A stretch of 64,000 nucleotides of DNA from Promerops cafer (GCA_013398275.1 VZSE01003113.1:1202830-1266829), one strand, 5' to 3'. Numbered from the stretch's first letter, positions 13,327-26,748 are shown. Translations and numbers: made by a program. Notes: generated by a model not told the origin, from the sequence alone.

Positions 13327-14339
13327 CTGTCAAAATAATTTAAGTCAAGAGTCAGAGACTGGGTGTTTGAAAGACAAGAGAAAGTTACTCTGTTTTCTTA
13401 AAATTTACTTGTGGAATGACATGTCACCCTCTTTTGATAAATTGTGGTTTCAGTTCTACAGGAGACTATCATGGGTGTGATGAAAGATGATGAGACATCT
13501 AAAGTTATCTCTGTATTTCTTTCATAAGGGGTAAGAGACTGCCTATGCTGACACAAAAAAAAACCCCAAACCAAATGAAAACTAAACGAGGTTTAAGAGG
13601 GAAGGGTCACAAAATGGGTATGTGTGAAGGTCAATTAGTCTTCAGTCCTGCAATAGTACTATATAATGAGGAAGTGAGTTTTGCAGCCAACCAGCCTGGA
13701 GTTAACCTATGGGTAGAAAATATGTTGCTGATGACCTATTCTTACATAGATTTTGCTTGTTATGGAAAGTTTAACATAACCATATGTATAAAACCACAGA
13801 GAGCATTTCTTTTCTAAGAATAACAAAGAAGTTGAAGTTGGAAATTCTTCTATTATTTAAAAAAGAGTAAAACTATGTGCTGTTTTAACTACACTAAGAT
13901 GCTTTGATTGCACATTTTATTAATTTAAAACTATAGCGTATAAAGATAATTGTGCTCCATACTGCACACTGTTGTTCCTTTGTTTTACATTTTAAAAATT
14001 TTATTTAAGTACTACCAATGCATTTTTGTTTGTGTACCATTCTTGGGTTAAGCCTAAAATGTCAAAATTCCCTTCTTGTGTATGTACAGCATTTTCCAGT
14101 TTCTTTGTTTGCCTTGCTGTGCTTCTTGCAATTTTACACAGAAACCTTGGTTCAAACTTAGTTCTCTTACTGCTTTCTTTCCATTTTTCTATTTGTTTTC
14201 CCTAGACATTATAATTCTTTACATCTGTCTTACCTACTTCTCTATATTTGCTCTCATTTTATGCAGTTTTTACTCCCTGGTATCTGGGTTTAGATCTTCC
14301 AAACTTTTAAGCATTTTTTATTAACCAAGCATCAAAAGC

Positions 14340-14940
14340 GTACCATAAGAGAGACAAAAAGGAATTTTTTGCTTGCCTCTGAAGCCTTTCAGGGTCCTCA
14401 GAGATTTAGGAAGCCCATGAATCCAGACCTGGCATGGTGAATCTGTAAGTGACTGCCATGCTTGCAGGGTACATACAGAACCAGCTCATCCAATGACTCT
14501 TGACACAGGCTGCCTTGTTTAGTGAAATGACGTTCAGGAGTTATTTGGGCCTCCTATAGACATGTTGGAGATCCTAAATGGACTGACATAAATTGCCCTG
14601 AGGTCTTTAATGTCTACAAATACTGGAGTCCAGTTTCTGTAAAACACGTAAGGTGGAAGCTGGGAAGCAAAGGGTGTAGCCTGTATCTCCCTCACACAGG
14701 AGCCTTGGGCCCTAAGTTCCATGCAAAGCAGCTGCCTGAGAGCTTGGAGACCACAAGAAGCCAAAAAGCTTAGGAGCTCCTGGAGACCTGGATTTCCAGC
14801 TGTTTGGCAGCCCATCAGGCAAGAAGTCAAGGATTCAATGAAAACTAGAAGCCAAGGAGCCTGGCAGGCTACTCACCAGCCATCTGGCTGACAAGAGAAA
14901 AGATGAAGAAACATGTTGGTTATTTAGCCTGCCTTTCTGC
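14340..14940. other. GC-richer intronic block, possibly an unrecognised repeat
   Basis: About 600 bp are clearly richer in G and C than both flanks, with CT/AG-rich phrases such as ctcctggagacctgg. The 98-codon reverse-strand frame inside it (14534-14830) shows no domain or known similarity. The sharp contrast in composition suggests an inserted, decayed element, but I cannot name a family. Confidence 0.3.
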
Positions 14941-17900
14941 CTGGTTTCTGTCAAAACTTTTCAAGAAGTCGTTGTGTTCTTATGGAAGGTTTTGGTTCAA
15001 TTCCATTAGCATTTTCTGATGGAATACTGTTCCACTGGAAAATATTTGACCAGCTTTTGTTGTAGCTTGGTTTATTAACAGCTACACATGCTAGTCAACA
15101 GCTTGTTGTGTAGCTTCTTTTAGATCTGATTCACTAATTGGATTTTAAAAATCTAGAAAAGGTTTAAATCCCATCCTCCTCTAATTTTTTTCCTCCCTTC
15201 TTTGTTTTTCCTTTTTGTCCATGTCACTCTTTTCCTGTCCTTACCCTCTCACTTGCCACTGGGACTTCCATAGGTCTTAAAACAAGAAAAGAGTATGGAG
15301 ATCATTGTGTTTCATTTGCTACATAATATATACCAGAAGATTTGAAGCAATCATTTTATCTAGTGATGAATGTTTTGATTGAGCTACATCATATTTTGTA
15401 TTTCATGCTGGTTGTTCAGATTCTCAGTGGTCTGTAATGGTGAGCGGTACAACATGTTATGATTGCCTTCTTATATCCCACTCTATTTCTGGAACTATGC
15501 CAGACATGCAAAAACAAACAATAACTGTTTTAGCAACTTCTTAGTTTGTGTTGTCACTGCATTCATTGTTTAACTATACCATCCTCAGAACATTCTGATG
15601 TTGCTGTCTGCACTTCTACAATATTAAATTACATATTTGTGATGACTATCTCATAAACATATTAATGATTGTAAGAAGTTTGCTTAGACGTGTTTCAATT
15701 CAATTCAATCCAAAAATGATTGAAATAATGTTTTTCCAGTTATTCAACGTTATTTGTTTCTCATACATCAATTACTTAAATGCTCCTCAAAATAATCTAA
15801 AATAATTGAGACATCTGTGGCATCAAAGGACTTTGATATTCATTGTTTCGCTGCTTATGTGGGGGAAAAAAAAAAGGATTTTGGCAATTACCCAGGACTG
15901 AACTTCAGGTATAGTCTGCCAGACTGAAAAGTAAGGAAAACGATAGACAGAAGGACCACTAGAAGTTACATTAGTGACTAGGCAGACTTCTTCCCCCCCA
16001 GCATTTTTAGAGAACCTCCATTGCATGCCTTCTAGGGCTGTATGCTTGGATAATTGAGTTCACTTTGGTTTCTTGAAACTGTCAAGAGCAATATAGTTGC
16101 CAAGTGTGTGATGATCAAATCCCTGAAGAGGGAGAGGAAATTCTGAATAGGAATTCTGCTCTTACAGGCTATAGAGTAGCATTGGAACCATGTCAAAGGA
16201 ACTCTGCTTTGTTGCTTTGGCTTTAGTTGCTTCTTTGAGGTAAAGAGGACAGGAAAATCCATGTGCTGTTGTTTTCCCAACATGTTGAATTTTCCCAAAA
16301 CATTGCATTTGCTCACAGAAGAAATGTTGTGAGATGTAGGGAAGTAGTTTCATCTTACAAATGTGTCTTCATCTGTTCTGCAACAGTGGAAGCCTCTATA
16401 AATGTATAGACAGCAATAAAATTAACTTTAGAATATAAAGTAATTTGATCAATATTACCACTGAGTTATTCAATAAGAACAATGAATAGAAACTTCCTTA
16501 TATATATTTTGTTTTCCGTTTTCACTAAGCAGCTGTAATATAGAAACTTCTTTGCATTGCTTTATTTTGAACTTTAAATTGGTTTGTGCATTAGAATGAG
16601 AGTTATTCAGTTGGGAATAGCAAATGGAAAGGAAAAGCTTCCTTCATTAAGGAAAAGGTAGTTTAAAGATGACTCTTGATAACTAAAGTTTGTTTGCCCA
16701 GCCAAACCATCACTCTTTTGGGCAAAAGTGATTTCAATTTGACAAATTAGCTTTGGATCCTTAAGCTTTTTAAGATGTCCTGAGAGGGAAATATTACTTG
16801 TCTTTAGTGGAGAAACTTGATCTTTGAAGTGGAGTATATTTCAAAGATAAACACAATGTGTTTTTGTAATAAGGTGTTTAGCTTTAAATCTTTCAAATAA
16901 AGAAAACACTTTTCACTTTGGAAGAAATAAGAAAGTAATTACGTTACAAAAGAATCCAGTAGTTCTTCTACAAGACCTGTATGTCTCAAGACTGATGAAC
17001 TTTATTTATTTAATGAAAATAAACACAAAAAACAAAGCATATCATAGTGAGAAAACTCAAAAATCCCAAGTGTTCTCCTTGTATAAATACCACAAAGATC
17101 AAGTCCTGCAAATACCATAATAGTTTCTGCTCTTAATTAAAAAAACTGTGCAAAGCTGGTCTGTCTCATAGTATTTTTGCTCTTGGCTGAAGCCAATATA
17201 GAAATAAGTGAAAAGGGAAATTTAACTGAATCTTGTTAATAGTCATGCAGGCCAGCAAGATGCAAGCATGTAATAAAGAGTAGGAGGATGAGGCTTTTAT
17301 TAACACAGCAGGTAACTTTTCTGGCCTCAGCATCTCTGCCAGATAGGTGTGTTTTTGCTGCTTCTATTTGCAAACTCCTCCCCTTGAATCCAATTTTAAA
17401 ATTGTATTTCTCATACTTTCTGGGGATAAAAACTTCCACTACTTAGAAGATGCGGTCACACGAAGTCATGAAAGATTCTGTTATCTCTTCCTTTCTTCTT
17501 TAGCCACTTGAAACATAATTGAATCCATGTTTTTTGATGTGTCACCTCAGGTTAAATGTTGCATTAAAAAGTATAATAATGATGAAGATATAAAATGAAG
17601 ATATCTCCTGTTAATACAATAGAGCCTTCTTCTCCCTTTCAGTGTTTTTTCTCATTTTTATGACTTCTTTAGATGTATTTGCATTTGGCCTCTTACTTCG
17701 TTCAGCTCAGGAAATATTATTGTTAAAACAGATGCGTTCAGCCTATTGTTACCATGTGCACTCAGATACATACAATAAAATTATCTGGTTTATTGCTAGT
17801 CAGTGATTTTATCAATGTTTTTCTCTATAAAGACAGGTTTTTAGGCTTTATTCTTAACTTTTTTTCCCTGCCTAATTCTACCTGAATAGCCTTGTTAGGA

Positions 17901-20339
17901 CAACCAAGAAATAAGATTTTGTCACAATAGGTAAGGGAGTGGGACACATGGATAAAACGTAGTATAGATAAATATGAAAGCTTAACACACACCAGTACCT
18001 GGAAATTAGAAACCCTTTTGGCTGTCAGACAAAGTAAGTTGTTTGTCAATTAATTTAGAAGGTGGAATTTAAAGAATGCATTTGTTTCTAATTGAAACAG
18101 AAAGTAAAGAAGTATTTCCAAAGACATGTTATATATTATTTTTTTTTCTTATATTAATTTAAAAAAGTATAAGTGAAAATGCCTGAGAGTATTTGAAAAC
18201 TAAAATCACAGAAGTTACTTTACACTATGAGCAGTATCTGATGATTAATACAAAGAACAGAGATTCAGAAGAATTTTGTCGTGGCCTCTGCAATCACAGG
18301 CATAACTTCATATAAATTCTTTTTGAAATGTTGAGGTATGGCAATTGGATATAATAAATACATATATTTCAGTTTAAAAAAAGAAACCTAGAAATATATT
18401 GTACAAAGCAAGTGGGTGGTTTTGCTTAAATGATACAAAAAACATCGTGTTTGTTGTTTAAATTTCTCCGAAAAAAAAGAAATCTTGTACATAACATAAT
18501 GGATTTTAAAGCTCTCATTTTGGTCCTCCTTTCCACGCATTGTTCTTCAAATTTCTTGCTGTTTTGCTTTTCTCCTTGTCTTGCACAGACCACCAGACTA
18601 CACCCACAATCACATTTGGGAAACTTCCCTGACATGTGGTTTCTGCAGTTTCCCTCTGCTTTTCATCACTGGTAGAAAGTTCTGTCCTTGTGTTTAGTTG
18701 GTTTCACAGATGATTATTGAAACTCTTTTCTTTTTCTTACTGCTGAACTGTTTGTATGTTATTCCATGACTTTAGTGAGATGTACTACATTACCAAATGT
18801 GGAAAGTATAAGCTTGTCAGAACAGAAATTCAACAAATAGAGTTATAATCACCTGGAAAGAAAATATGAACAGGTAGAAAAATATAAAATGTTGGTTCAT
18901 TAAGATGAGATAAAGGCTATCTTATCTCTTCATGGAATATCTTTCAAAAGCAGGAGTACTAATATGTGGATATCTGAACCACGCAGAAACACAGAATCTT
19001 GTTCAGGGCCCTTTCAAATCTTAGACCTTGTACTGTAGCATTTACCTGTTGAATAGAAGTCTTTCTCATCTGTTGGGGCAATATTTATACATAAGGTAAT
19101 GCTGTAGTGACCTTCAAAGATTGGAAGTAAATATAAAATATTTCATTTTCTCAGTAACCCATTATATGTCACCTTTGGTCGATTTTTAAAATTTCAAGAC
19201 AAACATTAAAACTGATATGGAGAAACAGTGCTTTAATTCAGGTGATTGTCTGTAGATGCATTACATTGTGGTATGCATATACCAGAAATTATAGAGGAAC
19301 ATTTATGCTGGTGTTTCCATGGGAAACCCTCTGTAAGCCCACCTGCCTCTACATGGCGCTCACATGGTAATAGAGTGGCAGATCATTGTCCTTCCTTCTC
19401 TTTCTCAACTGCTTTTATGATCCACAAACCTGTATTGTCCTTCTTCTGCATTTAGATTGTATTTTAATTTCTGTAAGGACCTCTGTTACGTGTTCATTTT
19501 GGCAGTTTTTACGACTTCTGCATAAAGTTTGCTCTTGGATGCTGCCCCCTTTTTCCTCATGCTGTGGCTTTTGTTTTTTACCCTTACACAGTTTTGCCTT
19601 TAACCTCTCCCTTCCAGTCTCAAGATTTGTTCTGCCTGTGGCAAAAAATGTTTTGTTCCCAACGGGCCTACCGTTGCTTTACCGTTGTTTACAGAAAGCT
19701 TTTGCCTTCTGTGAGAAGGAAATATCATAGCTAAGAGTTCTGTTTGACATTTAGACCCAGAACTAAAAAAAGATGAAACTGCAGCATCTTGTGAAATCTT
19801 CATTTACCAAGTCCATGATTTGATGGATTTGCTCAGCAAAGCTAACACAATACAGTTGTACCCTACTGTGTTCATAAATCAGCCCCCCAAAAGAACTAAA
19901 TATAATCAAAACCATGCTTGGTCTTCAGGGTCACTCCCTAGCCCTAGGAAAGTTCATACAATCAATGTTTGCACTTACATGAAATCCAGAGGGTTTCAGG
20001 AAAGTGTCTAGTAGTTTTTATTCAAAATTCTCCTATTGACCTGTTGAAAGAAACAAATAAAAGTAATTGTACATGCAGACCTTTCTTTCCATTCCTGCAC
20101 ATTTATCACCACGAGGAGCACAAGCTGAAATTTATCCTATGAAGTTACTGCCAACCATTTGACTGCTTGACTCTTGTTCCAGTGTAATAACAGTTTGACA
20201 CCAGTCTGTCCAATGCCACCTTTAGGTTTGCCACCATAACATCACTTCAAGAAGTCTGTGCTCAGGAAATTTCTAAATCAGAGAGAATACTTTCATATTG
20301 AATAACCCTTAATGGATTTTCTTTTTTTCTTTGAATTTG

Positions 20340-20960
20340 CTTAACATGTAAATTTTTTGAGAGCCACTGCAATCCTGCTCCAAGGACTTCCAACTTCTCA
20401 ACTGTACATTGTTAAAAAACAACTTTGATTCTAACACACCACCTACAAATTTCATCTGATGATCCCAATTCTTCTCCTAGAGGAGAGATCCTGATGTGCC
20501 TTTACCACTCCACTCAAGGTTCTGTACATCTATATCATACTGCTCCTTCTTTTTCTTTTATTACCTTGAGTGTCCTAGTTGGCTAGTCATTCCTTCTACA
20601 GAACAGTTCCCTACCACTGATTATTCTTGTTGTCTTTCTCTAAACCTTTTTTAATGTTATGAAAGCTTTTTGAAGATGGTAAAAATGGAGTAGATCTGCC
20701 CACTGTATTCAAGATCAAGACACACTGTTTTCTATTTCATTTTTATGGGCAAACTTAGACACTTTTCCAGAGTAGTTTTTGTGTCCTTTATTCACATTTT
20801 ACATTTATTTTTCATACTGTGAGGTACACCATGATTCTCCCACAGTTGCTGTCATGACTTGTGTAACTTTCCCTCTTAAATATTCCTGAATACTCATTGG
20901 CATTGATACAAGAAAATAATCTTGTCATTCCTTTGTCTTAGCTGTCAGACTAAATGTAGG
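20340..20960 (-). mobile_element. Old LINE-like (CR1/L3-related) remnant, antisense
   Basis: The stretch reads like the antisense of an old amniote CR1/L3-type LINE. It has tcttgttgtctttctctaaacc followed by a tttttgaagatgg block and gcccactgtattcaagat at about 20626-20725. Further upstream, the phrases cttctcaactgtacattg and gaggagagatcctgatg are also reminiscent of dispersed-repeat copies. It is strongly diverged and its boundaries are approximate. No intact reading frame remains. Confidence 0.4.
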
Positions 20961-21367
20961 AAACCAGAGACACTCTGAGAGCCTAAAGTGTCTGTTGCTG
21001 TGTTAGATGCCCTAAGGTGTGCAAAGCACCCATCTGGCCACACTGATACTACTGATAAGTGAGACTTGCACCCTTCTAAAGTGACAGCTTGAGACTTTTA
21101 TACCCTGCGGTATCAAAAATGATAAATGATAGATACCTTTATTTAGGCATTGAATTTCTGCCTGTATGGTGGTATGTAAAACAGTCTAACTCTCATACGT
21201 CAATCATAAGAGCTCCAAGTTCCAAATTAGCCATATTTCTTGGTGAAGGCAGCACAGCAATAGCTGCAGTTTTGAATAAATATGTCATGCCAATCTCTTT
21301 TTTAAACATTTGCATATAAACACTGATTGAATATTTAAAAACTACGTTTCTTTTGATTTCCATTTAG

Positions 21368-21556
21368 AATTCTGGGGAAATGGTTCGATCATTTGTTGGC
21401 GGCTTGGAACTGATAGTCAATTTGCTAAAATCAAAGGATAAAGAAGTTTTAACAAATGTATGTGCGGCCATTGCAAATATAGCTAAAGATCAAGAAAACT
21501 TAGCTGTTATGACAGATCATGGAGTTGTCCCTCTGTTGTCCAAGCTAGCAAACACA
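21368..21556 (+). CDS. ODAD2: ODAD2 (ARMC4) internal exon, armadillo repeats
   Basis: This internal exon has 63 complete codons and is phase 0 at both ends, so it is symmetrical. The acceptor is ttgatttccatttag and the donor is GTAAGT (21557-21562). The product contains NSGEMVRSFVGGLELIVNLL, then KDKEVLTNVCAAIANIAKDQ and HGVVPLLSKLANT, which make about one and a half armadillo units. CAAIANIAKD is a typical third-helix armadillo motif. Residues agree closely with the corresponding part of ODAD2 in other vertebrates. Because the exon is a multiple of three and phase 0, skipping it would keep the frame while deleting part of the armadillo array. Confidence 0.95.
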
Positions 21557-22146
21557 GTAAGTAACATTTAAACATACCATACAAAGCATCGGAATTTCTT
21601 ACGTCAGACTGCATTATGCCAAACTACAAGGTTATGACAGGAGCAGTAGATTTTGCAGCAGTTACAAGGAAGAGCTGTAGAATCATTCCTCTATGGGACA
21701 TATATTGGACATCAAAACAGTCTGTGTCTGCTACTAAAATTGGTTTGGAAGATGAGCTTCATTTTAATAGTTATTGTCGCAGAATATTGCTTTTGAGAGG
21801 TGCAGCTGCCATATAAAAAAAGCACAAAGGGTTGAGAAAACAATAAATCTGAACATGCAGAAAAATCTCACTGATGGGGCTATATTTTACATTTTAATGC
21901 TATCTTATCTAATTTCCAGTCCGTCTAAAAGTACCTTTGAAATAATATAAGAATTCACAGCACTTGCTATAGAAAGAATATTAAGGGACTTTAATAGCTC
22001 TATGCCTTACAGCTCGCTCCAGTTTTAATTGTTCTGCAATTAAATTGGGATGCGTTAAAGATGTGTGGGAATACAGTTCTGCTTTCTGATGATTTTTTTT
22101 TTTGTTGTGTGTTGACTTTAATTTGTTATGTTTTTACCTTCTTCAG
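21557..22146 (+). other. ODAD2: ODAD2 short intron, 590 bp
   Basis: This is the shortest intron of the gene in this window. It is phase 0, with GTAAGT at the 5' end and a long pyrimidine tract (including tttttttttttgttgtgtg near 22092) leading to cttcag. I see no repeat in it. A 66-codon frame at 21616-21816 has no recognisable similarity. Confidence 0.9.
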
Positions 22147-22368
22147 AACAATAACAAGTTAAGACGTCACTTAGCAGAGGCCATTGCCCACTGTTGCATG
22201 TGGGGCAGCAATAGAGTTGCCTTTGGAGAGACCAAGGCTGTGGCTCCTTTAGCACGTTACTTGAAGGCAAAGGATCCATTAGTTCATAGAGCTACAGCTC
22301 TGGCTTTATATCAACTTTCGGAGGATCCCAACAACTGCGTCATCATGCATGAAAATGGAGTGGTGAAG
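22147..22368 (+). CDS. ODAD2: ODAD2 (ARMC4) internal exon, armadillo repeats
   Basis: This exon has 74 codons in phase 0. The acceptor is ttttaccttcttcag and the donor is GTGAGG (22369-22374). The product contains NNNKLRRHLAEAIAHCCMWG, then NRVAFGETKAVAPLARYLKA and HRATALALYQLSEDPNNC, ending IMHENGVVK. These are about two armadillo units with the small-residue ATALALYQLS helix. The first residues (NNNKLR) continue SKLANT of the previous exon exactly as in vertebrate ODAD2. If the donor were not used, translation would run 13 codons into the intron (VRWKLFLIWG and more) and stop at 22408-22410. The normal splice goes to the terminal exon 22.5 kb away. Confidence 0.95.
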
Positions 22369-22506
22369 GTGAGGTGGAAGCTTTTTCTTATTTGGGGTTC
22401 AAACTATTGAAGAGGTTTGGCATGGTTAGAAAAAGAGATCTTTAATTTGAATTTAGTTCTTGAATACTGCTGTGTACCTCAAATTTTCTAAACTTTATCC
22501 TGAAAA

Positions 22507-22543
22507 TTATTTAGTGAATTAAGTGGTTATTTAGTGAATTAAG
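22507..22543 (+). repeat. Short tandem duplication, 20-bp unit
   Basis: TTATTTAGTGAATTAAG occurs at 22507-22523 and again at 22527-22543 without a mismatch, giving a 20-bp period. It looks like a simple replication-slippage duplication. Confidence 0.85.
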
Positions 22544-25205
22544 AAACAGGATTTTGGTGCCAAAAATATTACAGCTGTGTGGGTTTTGAGAATGGAAGTA
22601 TGACGTGGACTTTCACCTTTAGAGTACTTGACTCTGACCTCAGCTGGTAGTGACATGACATCAGCATTTTGTCATTCTCAAGTGACATTTGCTAAAAAAG
22701 TTGGGTTATCTTAATGCATGGTTGCCTAATATGGCAGTAAGTCACCTAGACATTGCGTGTAACTGGATTTGGGGAGAAATTAAGGTAGAATAATACAAAG
22801 GCTTAGTTTACCTGGAGCTGTGTTGGTGAATTCTGCATTTACTTATAAAATTCTTATTTTAGGACTTAAGCATAATCACATTCTGCAAAGATCTTATCCT
22901 AGAACAAAATTTTCTTTCAAAACATTTTTTTAGCAAAGTTTTATCTCACTAGTTGAAGGCAGAAGAGTTACTCCTTTGGCACAGAAGAGATGAGCTTTAT
23001 GGCTTTAGAGATGGAGATAGTAGGAGTTCTCAATTTTCATAAATTCCCTGAAAGATTCATTGTATGCAGACCTTTCATTTTACTTGATGTTCAGGTAAAT
23101 GTATTTACAGTAAGAGTTGACTTATAATGCAGTGTTATTATAATGTTGTTTTTATGCCTGCATTTATGATAGTGTACTTCATTGTGAGCAGTTTCAATTC
23201 TGGAACAGTTAATGGTCCTGAATTATCGTGCGCTGTTGGCTTTAAAAGATCCACTGGTCAAAAATACTTAAATATTCACTTTAAGGGCCAGTACTTGAAC
23301 TTACTCAAATCTAAGCTACCCTTTCAGCACTGGAGAGTAACACCTTCCTATCACAGTTGCATTATATTGGCTATACAGCACAGAGGAATATATGCTGTAC
23401 TACAGCATTAGCACTTGTTGACTTTTTAATCTTGCTCTCTCTCTGTTCAACTGGCACAATCCATTTTCTGACCTCCTGCCATCTATTTTCTTTCATTTTA
23501 TTATGCATATTTCAGGTTTTATAAGTTGTAGCACACGGATTCTGGTGATGCACTTTTAGAAGAATTGCACCTCACTCTAGGTTCACCTTTATTTTTCAGT
23601 CCTGGTTAAGGTGTTTGGACTAATTAAAAACCTTAATTTGTACTTTCAGATAAATAGGGATGTACAGAAAAAATATAACAAGTGTTTAATGTTTTTTATT
23701 ATTCACAATACTCTGGATTTTCCAGAGTAGTCCAAGTGCTTTTGTTCTGTGTTGACAGAGCTGAGCCGATTGTGAAGCAAATCAACACATGCACCATGAC
23801 AGCTCAGAGCACAAATGACCAATCCACCAACACTTAAGAGCTTGACTCCCTTGCTGGCACTATTGGAATTGCCATCAAGAACCAATAACTGGAGTTTCAG
23901 AAAGGCTAGATAGGCATTCCCAGATGGCAAGGAGAATGGGTGGAGTTTTAATTGCACAAATGCTAGAGTCAGTACAGGGCTGAGTCTTGCCTGGCCTGTT
24001 CAGTTGGTCTGCCCAGCACGGGCAAGACAGTAGTTGCAGCACTCTGTCTGTGCCATTGGATATCTTTGCTCAGTGCATCAGAGTAATGACAGAATGCCTG
24101 GGTGTTTTCATACTTCTAGCCTCTCCAGTGAATAGCTGACTGAAAGCATACTTTGTATTTATATAGAGGTTGTTATGTGCAAGTTATTCCAAGACCAATC
24201 ATATATCTTTTAGGAAACTTGTTTGGATTAGTTTGATTTTTTTTTCATCTTTTACCAGATATCTGGTGTTTCAGTGATCCTGCACAGTTGGATTAATGTC
24301 ACAGCCTCTGTAGTTGTGACTAGGTTGCAATACGTGCCTGATTCCAGGTGTTCTTCAGCACATGTTCATGTGCTGTGTTCACATACAAAGAATGTGTGAT
24401 GCTTCAGGGAAACATTTAGCCTGTGTGAATGACACAGTTGCTGAGTGCTTTAACAGTTGGTCAGAGACTTTCTCAAAGCATTAGACTTTCTGACCATTCC
24501 CTATTCAATGTGTGTATACATGTTTTTGTCCAAGAAACCAGTAATAAAATTATAAACAGAAAATTATTTCAATCAGATAGTTTTATTTCACATTTTGCCA
24601 CTGCTTCAAACATTATTTGAATCACCAAACAACAGTTGTGAGAGAGGCAGTGTTGGATATTTTTCACCTATTTGTAACTGCACCCAAAATACATTCAATT
24701 TTGTCAAGTGAGTGTATATGATAAAAAGTCTTGGGAAGTCACTGGTGTATGTCAGCTGCCATGTGAAATTCTGAGGAGACAAACAGGGATTTTGGAGGAA
24801 GTTTAGAAAGGCAGTTTATGAAGTTTTTCTTTTATGTTCAGTTCCATGATCAATGTTCTTATGACGGGGAATGAAACAATGGTTATGACCTGTGACAGAT
24901 GAATAAATGATTTCTTTCTACCAAACACCAGAACATATTTCCTTTTCTCAAATAAAAATTCATTGCTGTGCTGGAAAATAGATTTGCATTTTCAAAGATC
25001 CAGTAATGACATGTGGGACACTAGACAGCAAGAGAAATTGATAGACATCAGAGTAAGGAACAGGTATCAATTTGAATTTAAGATTGGAGATAGCCATCCA
25101 CAAACCAATGGAGAAGAGAGATCAAGTGAGGGTTTGGCAATTTACAGCTGAGATAAGCAGGAATATCAGGTAACATTCTTTATACTTGGAGTCTGTCACT
25201 ATTAT

Positions 25206-25275
25206 GAGAAGAGGAAGAGGAAGAGGAAGAGGAAGAGGAAGAGGAAGAGGAAGAGGAAGAGGAAGAGGAAGAGGG
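25206..25275 (+). repeat. (GAGGAA)10 hexanucleotide repeat
   Basis: After gagaa at 25206-25210, ten perfect GAGGAA units fill 25211-25270, followed by gaggg, which leads directly into the pentamer array. The strand is pure purine. Confidence 0.95.
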
Positions 25276-26005
25276 GAGAAGAGAAGAGAAGAGAAGAGAA
25301 GAGAAGAGAAGAGAAGAGAAGAGAAGAGAAGAGAAGAGAAGAGAAGAGAAGAGAAGAGAAGAGAAGAGAAGAGAAGAGAAGAGAAGAGAAGAGAAGAGAA
25401 GAGAAGAGAAGAGAAGAGAAGAGAAGAGAAGAGAAGAGAAGAGAAGAGAAGAGAAGAGAAGAGAAGAGAAGAGAAGAGAAGAGAAGAGAAGAGAAGAGAA
25501 GAGAAGAGAAGAGAAGAGAAGAGAAGAGAAGAGAAGAGAAGAGAAGAGAAGAGAAGAGAAGAGAAGAGAAGAGAAGAGAAGAGAAGAGAAGAGAAGAGAA
25601 GAGAAGAGAAGAGAAGAGAAGAGAAGAGAAGAGAAGAGAAGAGAAGAGAAGAGAAGAGAAGAGAAGAGAAGAGAAGAGAAGAGAAGAGAAGAGAAGAGAA
25701 GAGAAGAGAAGAGAAGAGAAGAGAAGAGAAGAGAAGAGAAGAGAAGAGAAGAGAAGAGAAGAGAAGAGAAGAGAAGAGAAGAGAAGAGAAGAGAAGAGAA
25801 GAGAAGAGAAGAGAAGAGAAGAGAAGAGAAGAGAAGAGAAGAGAAGAGAAGAGAAGAGAAGAGAAGAGAAGAGAAGAGAAGAGAAGAGAAGAGAAGAGAA
25901 GAGAAGAGAAGAGAAGAGAAGAGAAGAGAAGAGAAGAGAAGAGAAGAGAAGAGAAGAGAAGAGAAGAGAAGAGAAGAGAAGAGAAGAGAAGAGAAGAGAA
26001 GAGAA
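25276..26005 (+). repeat. (GAGAA)146 pentanucleotide array
   Basis: By count, 730 bases consist of 146 GAGAA units with no interruption that I can find. The remnant gaa follows before the first pyrimidine at 26009. With the preceding hexamer block the purine-only strand spans 25206-26008 (803 nt). Such polypurine mirror repeats can form triplex (H-DNA) structures. The array lies deep in an intron. Long open frames of EKRRE on this strand and LLFSS on the other are products of the repeat and not genes. Confidence 0.98.
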
Positions 26006-26710
26006 GAATTCACAGGCAGCTGAAAGCAGCACCAAGCCATCACCATATTCTTCACAGAAACAGCAAAACATTTCCCTTAAAGCATTTCAGAGGAACAAAG
26101 ATGTCCACCTGTTTTTGCCTGCTGCTGAAACCTTAGAAAAATCAAGCTCCTTCATGAAAAAGATGTCCAACTGTGAGCTAAAGAGTATAGGTTTGTTATA
26201 AGGGATGCCTTTGTAAGACAAATTGTAAAAAGACTGGGGACTGAATGGGATACTGAGGAAGTGCAGTTACTTTAGAAGTGAAAAGATGAGTGTAAACATG
26301 TTCTAAAGGAAGAAGTAAAGTCATCAGAAGATGCTAAAAAGTATTTAAATCATTTTTTTACAGACCGTGTCAAGATAATACAGTGCTACTCTGTGCTACT
26401 GTCACTCTTTTTCTTGGTTATGTTGGTGAGCTGTAGATTTGGTTTGTATCTGAAGTGAATCAGTGAGGATGAGGGTGTGATAGGTCAGGCACCCATGCAA
26501 CTGCTCATAATATACCTTCTAAAAGGCTTCAGATATTAAAAAAATTCAAAGTATATGCAAGTGAAAATCATGTAGCTGATTATTCCTGGTCATTCTTTCT
26601 TCGCAACTGAAGGAAGATGAACAATAATCTCTTATGGAAGTTAATTTCTGCTATTGCAGAAGTTACTTTCTGACTTCGTAAGTGATATAAAGAATTTGGT
26701 TTTGTGGAGG

Positions 26711-26712
<2 letters not shown>

Positions 26713-26748
<36 letters not shown>
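26713..26748 (+). repeat. (GAT)12 trinucleotide microsatellite
   Basis: Twelve perfect GAT units, intronic. Confidence 0.95.

Larger units (their letters stand above)
10419..21367 (+). other. ODAD2: ODAD2 intron, 10.9 kb
   Basis: This phase-0 intron runs from GTAAGA to a ttgatttccatttag acceptor. Most of it is AT-rich unique-looking sequence. It contains a short LTR fragment near 13.3 kb, a more GC-rich block at about 14.34-14.94 kb and an antisense LINE-like stretch at about 20.3-21.0 kb. A small inverted repeat (CACAAAGA, two-base spacer, TCTTTGTG) lies at 11928-11945. Open frames such as the 114-codon one at 19386-19730 have no recognisable protein features. Confidence 0.85.

Noticed and set aside
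25180..26136. Three open frames of about 290-316 codons on both strands
   Set aside because: They are translations of the GAGAA/GAGGAA array (EKRRE and LLFSS repeats). A repeat whose unit lacks stops in several frames gives this automatically.
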